This document shows, piece by piece, positions 25,466 to 34,518 of a stretch of 36,369 nt of DNA. How positions within the stretch are numbered: the first letter of the stretch is position 1; every line of letters begins with the position of its first letter. The stretch comes from an uncultured Oleiphilus sp. Lineage in GTDB: Bacteria > Pseudomonadota > Gammaproteobacteria > Pseudomonadales > Oleiphilaceae. The notes beneath the pieces were generated by a model. The model made no database searches and was not told the DNA's origin. It saw only the letters and a list, made by a program, of their open reading frames with translations. The position numbers and the translations under genes were made by a program. Location: contig CAJWBE010000035.1 in NCBI GenBank assembly GCA_913020045.1, forward strand, positions 1 through 36,369, read 5' to 3'.

Positions 25466-26770
25466 ATGCCAAACAAACTATATGTGCGCTCTTGTTCGTC
25501 GGAGATTGACTCAGACAGTCACTTCGATTGGGTATTGTATGACCTTGCTGGAAAAAGAGCTTCTGCAGGGGCGGCGGATACGTTTGAAGAAATATCGCAA
25601 ATCTTAATGCAGAACGGCATTGAGCAGATTGAATGCTGCCTATTGTGGCCGGCTCAGTCGGCGTTCATGACAGAAGTAGAGCTTCCTGGAAACCAGTCGC
25701 GGTACTTGGCACAGGCATTACCCTTTGCGGTGGAAGAGCGTTTGGCGCAAGACCTGTCGGAGATCCATCTTGCCGCCGGAAAACGTTCAAAGAGCGGTGC
25801 TTATCCTGTTGTATGTCTTGATAGCGACGCGTTTGAAAACATTTATCAGCATTTTCTTGAGTTAGAGAACGTTTCGTTAACTAGCGCGGTTATCGACGCG
25901 CAGTGTCTGCCACTCGGCGAAGCGGATATGACCTTGTTAGTTGGGAAAAACCGGGTGCTGGTGAACAGCCGTCGCCATCATGCACTTGGCCTGTCGATCG
26001 ATAACCTTGTAGCGTATCTTGATTCTATATTCTTAGGCACCGCGGATGCTCAGCCAGGGGAATCAGAGACCTACGTGTTAAACGTGTTGATTGAAAAAGC
26101 TGAGCAAGATTCCTCTAAGCTGCTGGTAGCGGAGCTTCAGCAATATCCGAATGTTGAGGTTAATGTCGAACCGTTGGAAATATCGTCATTGGCCTTATTG
26201 TCCGAATCCGCTGTACGAAAAACTGAGCCGCTAGTTGAACTGTGTCAGGGAGCTTTTAAGGTGACGGGAGAACAGTCCGGTCATTGGTATAAATGGCGCT
26301 CGGTGGCGGCGGTTTTACTGGTAGGCTTTGTGCTTCAGTTGGGTGTTTTCGTCTCAAAGGGTGTTTACTTTTCAGCGCAGGCGGAAAAAACTAAACAAAA
26401 TGCGATTGCTTCGTATCAAAAACTAGTGCCTGGGACGAAGTCAATGAGCGCTCAAAAACTGGGTCGCGTTATAAAAGGGAAGCTCAATCAAGGAAACGCT
26501 GAAACGGCAGTGGAAGCAGGATTTTTAGAGTTGCTGGGCGAGGCGGGGTATCACTTTAATCAAGAGCAAGAAAGCGCCGGCTTTACCTTTCAGTCGATTA
26601 GTTATAGTCAGCAAAGAGGCGAGTTAGTGTTAGAGCTACGAGCGAAAAACTACGAACAAGTTGGCCGTTTACAGCAGGCAATTGCGGGGGCTGGCCTAAC
26701 GGCAAAGATTAGCTCAGCCGTTCAGGAAGATGGATATTTTCGAGGTCGAATTAGCGTGGGGGGGAGCTAG
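25466..26770 (+). CDS. gspL: Type II secretion protein GspL
   Basis: 434 residues. GspL is a bitopic inner-membrane protein whose cytoplasmic actin-like domain binds GspE and whose periplasmic part pairs with GspM. The N-terminal ~280 residues fit the cytoplasmic domain (LLWPAQSAFMTEVELPGNQSRYL and ALPFAVEERLAQDLSEIHLAAG, in parts, are typical). A transmembrane segment (~282-303, RSVAAVLLVGFVLQLGVFV) and a ferredoxin-like periplasmic domain (~355-430) follow. No strong SD precedes the ATG. gspM starts three bases after the stop. Confidence 0.93.
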   Translation: MPNKLYVRSCSSEIDSDSHFDWVLYDLAGKRASAGAADTFEEISQILMQNGIEQIECCLLWPAQSAFMTEVELPGNQSRYLAQALPFAVEERLAQDLSEIHLAAGKRSKSGAYPVVCLDSDAFENIYQHFLELENVSLTSAVIDAQCLPLGEADMTLLVGKNRVLVNSRRHHALGLSIDNLVAYLDSIFLGTADAQPGESETYVLNVLIEKAEQDSSKLLVAELQQYPNVEVNVEPLEISSLALLSESAVRKTEPLVELCQGAFKVTGEQSGHWYKWRSVAAVLLVGFVLQLGVFVSKGVYFSAQAEKTKQNAIASYQKLVPGTKSMSAQKLGRVIKGKLNQGNAETAVEAGFLELLGEAGYHFNQEQESAGFTFQSISYSQQRGELVLELRAKNYEQVGRLQQAIAGAGLTAKISSAVQEDGYFRGRISVGGS

Positions 26771-26773
26771 CTG

Positions 26774-27286
26774 ATGTTTGAACCAATATTACGACATGAA
26801 AGTGTTGCGCCTCTCGTGCAGCGTTATGCGTCTATGAATGCAATGGAGCAGAACGTTGTTAAATTGTGCGCCGTGGTGGTCGCAGGGCTGTTGCTTTATA
26901 CGCTTCTTTGGAGTCCTACAAAAGAATATATGGAACAGTCAAAAGCCGGTCTGGAGAGAGCGGAGCAATTACAGGCCTTAATCGAATCGAATAAAAATAC
27001 CTTAGCGCGGCTTGCGAAAGGAAGTGGTTCCTCTAAAAGCCTTACTAGCCAGCAGCTTGTTTCGTCGGTCACTAACTTGGCTAAGCGCCAAGGCTTAAAC
27101 CTGAAACGTTTCGAGCCTAGTGGCGAAAATGAAGTGAAAGTTTGGGTTGAGGGTGTTCCTTTCAATGACGTTGTAAAATGGTTGTCGGCGCTTCAAAAGT
27201 CTTTAAAAATAGAAGTTGACCAGTTGTCGTTAGAAAGAGGCGATGCAGATGGCTTAGTCAGCGCACGCCTTACATTGTCGTCCTAG
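26774..27286 (+). CDS. gspM: Type II secretion protein GspM
   Basis: 170 residues. Bitopic inner-membrane protein that stabilises GspL. A short cytoplasmic N-terminus containing MNAMEQNVV is followed by a transmembrane segment (~30-46), a coiled-coil stretch (~52-85) and a ferredoxin-like periplasmic domain (~95-168, with GLNLKRFEPSGENEVKVWVE and FNDVVKWLSAL). Last gene of the T2SS block; no gspN follows. No terminator is visible before the acetyltransferase gene 35 bases downstream. Confidence 0.93.
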   Translation: MFEPILRHESVAPLVQRYASMNAMEQNVVKLCAVVVAGLLLYTLLWSPTKEYMEQSKAGLERAEQLQALIESNKNTLARLAKGSGSSKSLTSQQLVSSVTNLAKRQGLNLKRFEPSGENEVKVWVEGVPFNDVVKWLSALQKSLKIEVDQLSLERGDADGLVSARLTLSS

Positions 27287-27321
27287 GCCACTTTTCCATC
27301 ACTAAAACATAAGAATAATAT

Positions 27322-27990
27322 ATGACGCTAATCACTGAAGAAACTCAGGCCCGCGTAGTACGTTTGGACCCTGCGGCTTTAACCGAAGCGAAAGCAATTT
27401 TGTTTCGAGCCTATAAGAATGAGCCAACCTTTAAGTATTTATTTGACGCGTCGCGTCCGGGCTATGAACAGCGCGTAAGAGCAACAATTCGAGAGTTGGT
27501 CAAATTGCACTTCGACTCCCAGCAAGACGTGATAGGCCTTGCCCTAGACAATCATCTAATCGGGGTAGCGCTGATCGGTAACCCGGATGTACGGCTCAAC
27601 TTGGCGCGTCAGTTTAATTGGCGCGCGCGAATGATGATGACAGCAGGAATGGATTGCACGTGGAGGTACATTGAGTATCACAAGCAGATTCATCAATGCT
27701 TACCTCAAGACTCTCATCATGAACTTCCGCTATTTGGGGTTGATGACCGCTATCATAATATGGGTTATGGCCGTCAATTGATGGAAGTGATTGAGAAAAT
27801 TTGTTTTGAAAACCCGAAATCATCAGGCATTGCACTCGATACGGGTAACTTTCGTTATTTAGACTTTTATAAAAAGCTTGGCTATGACGTGGTCGGGACG
27901 GTCAAACTTGGTCCATTGGAAGAAAAAGTGCTTTTTAAAGCGGTAAACAATGGGCATCACCTGAAAAAAATGCAAAAGGATAGCTCGTGA
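27322..27990 (+). CDS. GNAT family N-acetyltransferase
   Basis: 222 residues. The acetyl-CoA binding motif A can be read in the C-terminal half (LPLFGVDDRYHNMGYGRQLMEVIE, ~134-157, with the R/Q-x-x-G-x-G/A variant YHNMGYG), and the following IALDTGNFRYLDFYKKLGYDVVG is the usual motif B end. The N-terminal portion (ALTEAKAILFRAYKNEPTFKYLF) resembles GNAT proteins annotated as acting on small molecules. The substrate cannot be inferred. The stop overlaps the gorA GTG start by four bases, so the two are translationally coupled. Confidence 0.88.
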   Translation: MTLITEETQARVVRLDPAALTEAKAILFRAYKNEPTFKYLFDASRPGYEQRVRATIRELVKLHFDSQQDVIGLALDNHLIGVALIGNPDVRLNLARQFNWRARMMMTAGMDCTWRYIEYHKQIHQCLPQDSHHELPLFGVDDRYHNMGYGRQLMEVIEKICFENPKSSGIALDTGNFRYLDFYKKLGYDVVGTVKLGPLEEKVLFKAVNNGHHLKKMQKDSS

Positions 27991-29348
27991 GTAAGTACGA
28001 TTATGATTTATTTGTGATTGGCGCTGGTTCCGGTGGTGTTAGGTTAGCCAGAATGGCGGCATCAAAAGGCGTCAAAGTGGCCGTCGCAGAAGACCGCTAC
28101 TTGGGTGGCACCTGTGTCAATGTTGGTTGCGTGCCCAAAAAATTGTTTGTGTACGCGTCTGAGGTGAATGAACAAGTTGAAGATTCGAACGGTTACGGCT
28201 GGTCTCATTCAGGAACAAGTCAATTTGATTGGCCTACGTTGTTGGCCAATAAGAATACCGAAATTTCAAGATTAAACGGCATTTATCAAAACCTCCTCGA
28301 AAACTCTGGAGCAAAAATATATGACGCAAGGGCGCGTTTCGTTGACGAGCATACGGTGTCGTTAGGAAACGAAAAAGTCACGGCGGAGCGAATCGTTATT
28401 GCAACGGGAAGCTGGCCTTTTGTCCCAGAGTTCCCAGGGAATGAGCTTGCAATTACATCGAATGAGTTCTTTTACCTTGAGCACCTTCCCGCCAAAGCGG
28501 TGGTGTTAGGTGGTGGTTATATAGCGATTGAAATGGCCGGGATCATGGCAGGTTTGGGCGTCGATACTACCTTGGTTTATCGTGGAGATATGTTTTTGCG
28601 TGGGTTTGATGAAGAGATTCGATATTTCGTCAAAGACGAGGTCGAGAAAAAAGGAATCAAGTTGTTGTTCAATAACAACATCGAGTCACTCCAAAAAGCG
28701 AATGAAAATATAGAGGTTACGTTGCAAAGCGGCGCACAACTAGACGCGGGCATTGTGCTAGCCGCTACGGGGCGTCGTCCGCATTTGCAGGATTTGGGCA
28801 TGAATAATGTCGCGGTTGCACTTAACGAAAAAGGTGAAGTGGCTGTTAATGATCACTATCAAACTTCAGTCGAAAATATTTTCGCACTTGGCGATGTAAC
28901 GGGTGGCATGCAATTGACCCCAGTTGCGTTGGCAGAAGGAATGCACTTGTCGGAATATTTATATGGCAAGGGTGAGGATACGGCGTTGGTCGACTATACA
29001 AATATTGCGACCGCCGTGTTTTGCCAGCCTAACATTGGCACGGTGGGGCTAAGCGAAGAGCAAGCTGGAAAAGCAGGGATAGATTGCGATATTTATGTTT
29101 CTAGCTTTCGACCTCTGAAACATACTTTATCTGGTAGTAACGAGCGCTGCATGATGAAGCTCCTTGTCGATAAAGCAACGGATAAGGTGATTGGAGCGCA
29201 TATGGTAGGGCATGAAGCCGGTGAGATAATTCAAGGCATTGCAATAGCCATCAAAGCGGGCGCAACGAAAGCTGATTTTGATTCTACTATCGGTATTCAC
29301 CCGACCTCTGCAGAAGAGTTTGTGACGATGCGAACAGCGCGGGCCTAG
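27987..29348 (+). CDS. gorA: Glutathione-disulfide reductase
   Basis: 453 residues, standard length. FAD-dependent enzyme that reduces oxidised glutathione with NADPH in the cytoplasm. FAD-binding GAGSGGVRLARMAA (~12-25), redox-active disulfide C43/C48 in GGTCVNVGCVPKK, and the NAD(P) Rossmann motif GGGYIAIEMAGIMAGLG, followed by arginines in VYRGDMFLRGFD that match the NADPH 2'-phosphate contacts. FALGDVTGGMQLTPVA and the C-terminal catalytic GIHPTSAEE (H438, E443) are intact. The start is GTG inside the end of the acetyltransferase gene. The distinction from trypanothione or mercuric reductase is clear. Confidence 0.96.
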   Translation: MSKYDYDLFVIGAGSGGVRLARMAASKGVKVAVAEDRYLGGTCVNVGCVPKKLFVYASEVNEQVEDSNGYGWSHSGTSQFDWPTLLANKNTEISRLNGIYQNLLENSGAKIYDARARFVDEHTVSLGNEKVTAERIVIATGSWPFVPEFPGNELAITSNEFFYLEHLPAKAVVLGGGYIAIEMAGIMAGLGVDTTLVYRGDMFLRGFDEEIRYFVKDEVEKKGIKLLFNNNIESLQKANENIEVTLQSGAQLDAGIVLAATGRRPHLQDLGMNNVAVALNEKGEVAVNDHYQTSVENIFALGDVTGGMQLTPVALAEGMHLSEYLYGKGEDTALVDYTNIATAVFCQPNIGTVGLSEEQAGKAGIDCDIYVSSFRPLKHTLSGSNERCMMKLLVDKATDKVIGAHMVGHEAGEIIQGIAIAIKAGATKADFDSTIGIHPTSAEEFVTMRTARA

Positions 29349-29443
29349 CGTTTTACAGCCTATATTTGATGGCTGGTCAGTAGTTTTTATATGGTTAAAA
29401 CGATTATACTGCGGCGAATTATTTGTTGCTTTAGGAGATTATT

Positions 29444-30661
29444 TTGAGTTCTGTTGAATTACAGAAGCGTGTTTTATCTGGAATGCGCCCAACTGGAAAA
29501 CTACACCTTGGTCATTACCATGGTGTTTTAAAGAATTGGGTTGAACTTCAACATGACTATGAGTGTTTCTTTTTTGTTGCTGACTGGCATGCGTTGACGA
29601 CACATTACGAAAACCCCTACCAAATTGAACAAAGTGTTTGGGATATGATGATTGACTGGCTAGCGGCTGGCGTTAACCCAAGCTCCGCAACGATGTTTGT
29701 TCAGTCGCACGTGCCCGAACACGCTGAGCTACATCTGTTATTGTCAATGATGACGCCGCTGGGCTGGCTGGAACGCGTGCCAACCTATAAAGATCAGCAA
29801 GACAAATTAAAGGAAAAAGACTTAGCAACCTATGGCTTTTTAGGTTATCCGTTATTGCAAAGCGCAGATATATTAGTGTACCGAGCGGGGCAGGTCCCTG
29901 TTGGGGCTGACCAGGTTGCGCATGTGGAGTTAACGCGTGAAGTTGCTCGGCGTTTTAACCACCTGTACGGGAAAGACCCAGGTTTCGAAGAGCAGGCAGA
30001 AGCTGCGATTACGAAAATGGGCAAGAAAAACGCTAGACTCTACCGTAACCTCCTTAAAAAGTTTCAAGAGCAGGGCGAAGATGAAGCCTTGGAAACAGCA
30101 AGAGCGTTAATCAAAGACCAGCAGAATATTTCACTCGGTGATAGGGAGCGCTTGTTTGGGTTTATCGAAGGTGGCGGCAAAGTTATTTTGCCAGAGCCAC
30201 AAGCACTGTTAACACCTTCTCCAAAAATGCCGGGCTTAGACGGACAGAAGATGTCTAAATCGTATAACAATACGATTGGTCTTCGTGAAGCGCCAGACGA
30301 AGTGGCGCAAAAGATCAAAACAATGCAGACCGATCCTCAGCGTGTAAGGCTTACCGACTCGGGTGACCCAGAAAAGTGTCCGGTATGGAAGCTTCATGAG
30401 GTTTACTCAGACTCGCAGCGTAAAAAATGGGTTCAGGAAGGCTGTATGAGTGCAGGTATAGGGTGTTTAGAGTGTAAAAAACCGCTAATTGATGCCGTAC
30501 TAGAAGAGCAAAAACCGATAATTGAGCGAGCCAAACAATACGAAGAAAATCCCGAGTTGGTTCGCAGTATTGTTTCTGAAGGTACAGAGCGTGCGCGCGA
30601 TGCGGCGAGGGCGACTTTAGAAGAAGTACGACAAGTGATGGGCTTGTCATTCGGTGGTTAA
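29444..30661 (+). CDS. trpS: Tryptophan-tRNA ligase, long form
   Basis: 405 residues, longer than the ~330 of E. coli TrpRS. Class I signature HLGHYHG (~22-28) and KMSKS (~268-272) are intact. The extra length is mainly an insertion before KMSKS (~180-255: LYRNLLKKFQEQGEDEALETA and following helices) known from a long-type bacterial TrpRS group. A cysteine-rich segment near the C-terminus (CPVWKLHEVY, GIGCLECKKPLIDAV) is typical of this type. TTG start with GGAG (29434-29437) six bases upstream. TATACT at 29405-29410 could be its -10 box. scpA and scpB follow, a common gammaproteobacterial order. Confidence 0.96.
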   Translation: MSSVELQKRVLSGMRPTGKLHLGHYHGVLKNWVELQHDYECFFFVADWHALTTHYENPYQIEQSVWDMMIDWLAAGVNPSSATMFVQSHVPEHAELHLLLSMMTPLGWLERVPTYKDQQDKLKEKDLATYGFLGYPLLQSADILVYRAGQVPVGADQVAHVELTREVARRFNHLYGKDPGFEEQAEAAITKMGKKNARLYRNLLKKFQEQGEDEALETARALIKDQQNISLGDRERLFGFIEGGGKVILPEPQALLTPSPKMPGLDGQKMSKSYNNTIGLREAPDEVAQKIKTMQTDPQRVRLTDSGDPEKCPVWKLHEVYSDSQRKKWVQEGCMSAGIGCLECKKPLIDAVLEEQKPIIERAKQYEENPELVRSIVSEGTERARDAARATLEEVRQVMGLSFGG

Positions 30662-30726
30662 AGACTCTTTTGCAGCCCGACCCGCGTTACGGGCAGTAGC
30701 ATTACGAAAGTTTCTGTTGAAAAAAT

Positions 30727-31530
30727 ATGTCCTTAGCACCCGCTAACCCAGTGCAGGAAGAGCTGCCATTGGCCTTGGTCGATGGTAAACCTCTCAGTGA
30801 TATGCCGGAAGATCTGTATATTCCGCCTGATGCTTTGTCAGTGATACTGGAAGCATTTGAAGGGCCGCTGGATTTACTGCTCTATTTGATCCGCCGTCAG
30901 AATATGGACATCCTTTCTATTGATGTTTACGAAATCACCCGACAATACATGCGTTATATCGAAAGTGCGAAGGCGCTTAAGTTTGAGCTAGCGGCTGAGT
31001 ATTTGGTAATGGCTGCCATGTTGGCGGAGATCAAATCTAGAATGTTGCTGCCTAAGCAAATAGCTGATGAAAGCGATGAAGATGATCCTCGCGCGGAGTT
31101 GATTCGACGCTTACAGCAATATGAGCGTTTTAAAACGGCGGCCGAAGACCTTGATCGTCTTCCTCGCCTGCGTCGAGAGTTTCATAGTGTTTCGGCAGAT
31201 GCCGCTTCTCTTCATCAAACGACGCGCCACCCAGATGTGTCGTTGGATGAAATAATTTCTGCTTTGAATGGGGTGCTAGCACGCTCATCTATGTTCGAAA
31301 GTCATCATGTCGGAAGAGAAAAGCTATCCACGAGAGAGCGCATGTCTAAGATTCTTGATACCTTGTCGTCAACTGGGTATGCGAGCTTCTATTCGCTGTT
31401 TTCTCAAGCAGAAGGCCGTGACGGCGTTGTGGTGACGTTTCTTGCGATAATGGAGCTTGTTAAAGAACAGTTGATTGAGCTCACTCAGGTTCAGCCTTTG
31501 GGTCCGATCCATTTAAAGGTTAAGAGCTAA
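30727..31530 (+). CDS. scpA: Segregation and condensation protein A
   Basis: 267 residues. ScpA is the kleisin that bridges SMC heads in the chromosome condensation complex. The signature AFEGPLDLLLYLIRRQNMDIL (~43-63, quoted at its limit) and EYLVMAAMLAEIKSRMLLP (~91-109) are diagnostic; a winged-helix C-terminal domain (~190-265) follows. It overlaps scpB by one base (TAATG). The N-terminal ~35 residues are less conserved. The SMC or MksB partner is not in the window. Confidence 0.95.
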   Translation: MSLAPANPVQEELPLALVDGKPLSDMPEDLYIPPDALSVILEAFEGPLDLLLYLIRRQNMDILSIDVYEITRQYMRYIESAKALKFELAAEYLVMAAMLAEIKSRMLLPKQIADESDEDDPRAELIRRLQQYERFKTAAEDLDRLPRLRREFHSVSADAASLHQTTRHPDVSLDEIISALNGVLARSSMFESHHVGREKLSTRERMSKILDTLSSTGYASFYSLFSQAEGRDGVVVTFLAIMELVKEQLIELTQVQPLGPIHLKVKS

Positions 31531-32177
31531 TGACAGGCAATAATAAACCAGAAAGCGTCAACCGTCTGTCGAAGTTGGAACATATCTGTGAAGCTCTCAT
31601 CTTTGCCTCAACTAAGCCGCTCGGAGTCGATAAACTGAAAGCGCTAATTGCGGGAGAGTCTTTCGAAAGTGAATACCTTGGCCTAACGAATGCAGAAATA
31701 AAGTCAGCCCTTGCCAATTTGGCGTCTAGGTATGTCGGTCGGGGGGTCGTGTTGGTGGAGGTCGCGGGCGGTTTTCGGTTTCAAACAGCAAGCGAGCTAG
31801 CTACCGTTGTTAATCGCTTATGGGATGAAAGGCCGCAAAAATATTCTCGTGCACTGTTGGAGACGTTGGCGCTAGTCGCTTATCGACAGCCCATTACTCG
31901 CGGGGATATCGAAGAGATTCGCGGGGTGTCGGTCAGTTCGCACATTATAAAGACGCTGGTCGAGCGAGATTGGGTTCGCGTAGTGGGGCACAGAGACGTA
32001 CCCGGGCGCCCCGCTATTTATGCGACAACCAAGCTATTTCTTGATCACTTTAATCTAAAAGGCTTGTCTGAGTTGCCAGCACTGGCAGACATTCGAGACC
32101 TAGAGTCGATTGGTCGCGATGTAGCTCAACAGCTCGAGTTGGTCGACGATAAGTCTGTCGAGCAAACAGGTTTGTAG
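31530..32177 (+). CDS. scpB: Segregation and condensation protein B
   Basis: 215 residues. ScpB is a dimer of winged helices that binds ScpA in the SMC complex. EHICEALIFASTKPLGVDKL (~13-32), QKYSRALLETLALVAYRQPITRGDIEEIRG-type region (~105-134) and GRPAIYATTKLFLDHFNL are characteristic. It starts at the last base of the scpA stop, so translation is coupled. The usual downstream rluB is absent; pabB follows convergently only 30 bases away with no clear terminator. Confidence 0.95.
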   Translation: MTGNNKPESVNRLSKLEHICEALIFASTKPLGVDKLKALIAGESFESEYLGLTNAEIKSALANLASRYVGRGVVLVEVAGGFRFQTASELATVVNRLWDERPQKYSRALLETLALVAYRQPITRGDIEEIRGVSVSSHIIKTLVERDWVRVVGHRDVPGRPAIYATTKLFLDHFNLKGLSELPALADIRDLESIGRDVAQQLELVDDKSVEQTGL

Positions 32178-32207
32178 GGTTGTGTGTTTAGGTAGAGGTT
32201 TACTTCG

Positions 32208-33560
32208 CTACTCTTTGCTCTGTTTGCTTGCGGGCATTATCGGGCCTGTTAAATGTTGAACCTTTATAAGACTTTCTTGGTATTCACTTTCTAGTTTTGA
32301 GTCGGCAACGATTCCGCCGCCGCCCCAGCAATAAAGCTTGTTTCCGTCAGCGACGATTGTTCTGATCATAATGTTGCTATCAAAGTGACCGTTATCGTTC
32401 CAATAGAAGATTGAACCGCAGTAAGCGCTTCGCCGGTGTGCCTCTAACTCTTCAATTATTTGCATTGCTCTTATCTTAGGTGCTCCGGTTATTGAACCTC
32501 CCGGAAAGCACGATAGGAACGCGTCGAACTCACTGATATCGTCACGCAGCTTGCCGGTTATGGTGCTAACTAGGTGCAGTAGATCCTTGTGGCGCTCGAC
32601 CACAAAAAGCTTAGGTGTTTTAACCGTGCCCGTGGCGCACACTTTACTGAGGTCGTTGCGCATAAGGTCGACGATCATCAGGTTTTCCGCACGGTCTTTC
32701 TGGCTATTCTTGAGAGATTGTACTGACATGTCGTCAAGATATTGGGCGGTCCCTTTAATTGGGCGAGTAACAATTGTTCGCTCAGTAATCTCGATAAACT
32801 GTTCGGGGGAGAAGCTGAGCACCGATTGGTCTTCGTTTATAGCCATATATGCAGAGTAGGGGGCGTCAATGGACTGCATTAATTCAAAGTATAGATCGCT
32901 CGGTGGGTGGCGGAGACTCGCTTCGTAACGCTGCGTTAGGTTGACTTGATAAACGTCTCCTGCCTTGATGTAGTCTTGTATTTTGTAGAAAGCTTTTTCG
33001 TAAGATAACCGATCAGATGAGTGCGTCCATTGATGGCGTGAGACGACTTTTCCCTGTTTCGCTGGCGGTTTGGTGACCTTAGATAGCTCGTTGAGTGCGT
33101 TCTGGAGTGTTTGCTTTGTCTGTTCAGATGCTAGAGGCGATAGGGTTAGTCGCCCAAAGTTTTCATTATGGCTTCGAGTATAAGACCAGGCATAGTAACC
33201 TGCTGTACTTGTCGGTAGGTTGCTTTTTGGCCTTTTCGACGTTCTGCCGGATAGAGCCGATTCAGCGAAGTCGTAAGATATAAACCCTAGGATTCCGCAA
33301 GTAAACGGTATTGATGAATAGTTATCGGGAATCGCTTGCTGTGACACGTTAATAGGCTGCTTATCGATATCAACCGAGAACTCGGGTAATGCGGTAAATA
33401 TAAGTGTCGATTGAGCTTGGTCAATGGTCGCCCCATCAAGCAATACGCTCCGATATAAGGCGCTGCATAGAAAGTTAAGTTCGTCTCGTGTTAAGTCGAG
33501 GCGGTATTGTTGCCAGCGAGTTTCTTGGCTGATGGAAATCTTAGGGCGGGAATTAGGCAT
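32208..33560 (-). CDS. pabB: Aminodeoxychorismate synthase component I
   Basis: 450 residues. PabB converts chorismate and ammonia to 4-amino-4-deoxychorismate for folate synthesis, with PabA supplying ammonia. The C-terminal chorismate-binding domain is intact: YIKAGDVYQVNLTQRYEA, FSPEQFIEI, the catalytic-site RPIKGTA (~264-270), and GGSITGAPKIRAMQIIEELE (~358-377). Length and the PIKGT motif (Lys, as in PabB, rather than the PIAGT of TrpE) support PabB over anthranilate synthase. No pabA or pabC lies nearby. It is a single-gene unit on the minus strand. Confidence 0.94.
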   Translation of the reverse strand: MPNSRPKISISQETRWQQYRLDLTRDELNFLCSALYRSVLLDGATIDQAQSTLIFTALPEFSVDIDKQPINVSQQAIPDNYSSIPFTCGILGFISYDFAESALSGRTSKRPKSNLPTSTAGYYAWSYTRSHNENFGRLTLSPLASEQTKQTLQNALNELSKVTKPPAKQGKVVSRHQWTHSSDRLSYEKAFYKIQDYIKAGDVYQVNLTQRYEASLRHPPSDLYFELMQSIDAPYSAYMAINEDQSVLSFSPEQFIEITERTIVTRPIKGTAQYLDDMSVQSLKNSQKDRAENLMIVDLMRNDLSKVCATGTVKTPKLFVVERHKDLLHLVSTITGKLRDDISEFDAFLSCFPGGSITGAPKIRAMQIIEELEAHRRSAYCGSIFYWNDNGHFDSNIMIRTIVADGNKLYCWGGGGIVADSKLESEYQESLIKVQHLTGPIMPASKQSKE

Positions 33561-33616
33561 GTATGATCAAAGTAACCATGATAGTGAATAAGTCGACAAC
33601 CCTAGCAAATAGACGC

Positions 33617-33651
33617 TAGACATTTTACGCCAGTCGCTATAATTTTACGCC
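33617..33651 (+). promoter_or_regulatory. Candidate promoter with direct repeats before the exported protein
   Basis: TATAAT (33638-33643) is a perfect -10 box; TAGACA (33617-33622) is five of six for -35, but the spacing is only 15 bases. The 10-base sequence ATTTTACGCC occurs twice, at 33622-33631 and 33642-33651, exactly 20 bases apart, so the repeats flank and touch the -10 box. This geometry fits a repressor binding two sites on one face of the helix. Confidence 0.45.
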
Positions 33652-33683
33652 GTCCCAACAATGATAAACAATTGGAGTTCCTG

Positions 33684-34274
33684 ATGTACGATAAAAAAAC
33701 CTTATTGATGTTGCCTTTGCTGCTATGTCTATTCGTCCAACCTGTCTTTGCTGAAGATACTACGAGTAAAGCTGAGCGTTTAGCGACGGCCCCAACGGGA
33801 GACGGCGTTGATCTTAGTTCGATCAAACGCGGTCGTTTAACCGAGGAGCAGGCCGTTTCCCAATTAAAGTTTATGATGGTCGCTGGCTGGAAAAGAATGG
33901 AAAGAGACCTTTTAACGCGTGGGTCATTTAAAGCATTTGGCTTAACGCTGTCGCCTGAGGGGGAATTTAAGCCATTATTTATCGACTCTCAGGAGGAAAT
34001 GCCGCAAGACCTTCAGATTGCCGCTTTAGTAAAAAACGTAGAAGCGATTGCGCAAACGCGATCGGTTTGGGGGGTAGGCTTAATGTACGTGACAGGAAAC
34101 GCGAGAGAAGATGGCACGATAGATAAGCGTATCGCCGTTATAGCAGAACATATAGCCGGTTTCGGGCGAGCTTGGTCATACCCATATAAATTAGTTGATG
34201 GTGAAGTAAAGTTAGGCAGCCCAACTGAAAAAGAGATGAAGCCTATTTACTTTGTAACTAACGGTAAGCGCTAG
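33684..34274 (+). CDS. Exported protein of unknown function
   Basis: 196 residues from the ATG at 33684, which has GGAG (33674-33677) six bases upstream; a TTG at 33672 overlaps that site and is rejected. A clear signal peptide (KKTLLMLPLLLCLFVQPVFA, cut after about residue 23 before EDTT) predicts a periplasmic or secreted protein. The mature part (~170 residues) is soluble with no further membrane segment or cysteine pair. I do not recognise a domain; features include LTEEQAVSQLKFMMVAGWKRMERDLL and a beta-rich C-terminal half. A weak dyad (ACATGTT 34376-34382, AACATGT 34389-34395) follows ~100 bases after the stop. Confidence 0.75.
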   Translation: MYDKKTLLMLPLLLCLFVQPVFAEDTTSKAERLATAPTGDGVDLSSIKRGRLTEEQAVSQLKFMMVAGWKRMERDLLTRGSFKAFGLTLSPEGEFKPLFIDSQEEMPQDLQIAALVKNVEAIAQTRSVWGVGLMYVTGNAREDGTIDKRIAVIAEHIAGFGRAWSYPYKLVDGEVKLGSPTEKEMKPIYFVTNGKR

Positions 34275-34349
34275 GTAGCGTAGCAAAAAGGCTTAATCAA
34301 TCGTGAACTGAGGTAAAATGGGAGTTTGCTGGGGTTGTCTGACGCAAAG

Positions 34350-34365
34350 TGTGATTCGCTTCACG
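34350..34365 (+). promoter_or_regulatory. CRP/Vfr-like binding site
   Basis: TGTGA (34350-34354), six bases, TCACG (34361-34365). The CRP consensus is TGTGA-N6-TCACA, so nine of ten core bases match, and the flanks are A-rich on both sides. It is about 160 bases before the start of the DUF6160-like gene. A TATAAA at 34465-34470 could be the -10, though the distance to the site is large. Function is inferred. Confidence 0.5.
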
Positions 34366-34518
34366 GAAACATAGCACATGTTTTTCTTAACATGTTGTTA
34401 CTGGCGAGGGACACAACCCGCTAGCGAAAATTTACTACGAATGCGAAGACAACAAACCGGACCTTATAAAATTAAAACCGGTGTCTAAGCAAATAACCTA
34501 AATGATTAGGAGAATAAT

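Noticed and set aside
30674-30690. GCCCG/CGGGC dyad between trpS and scpA
   Set aside because: Short stem with no T tract; trpS-scpA read-through is expected.
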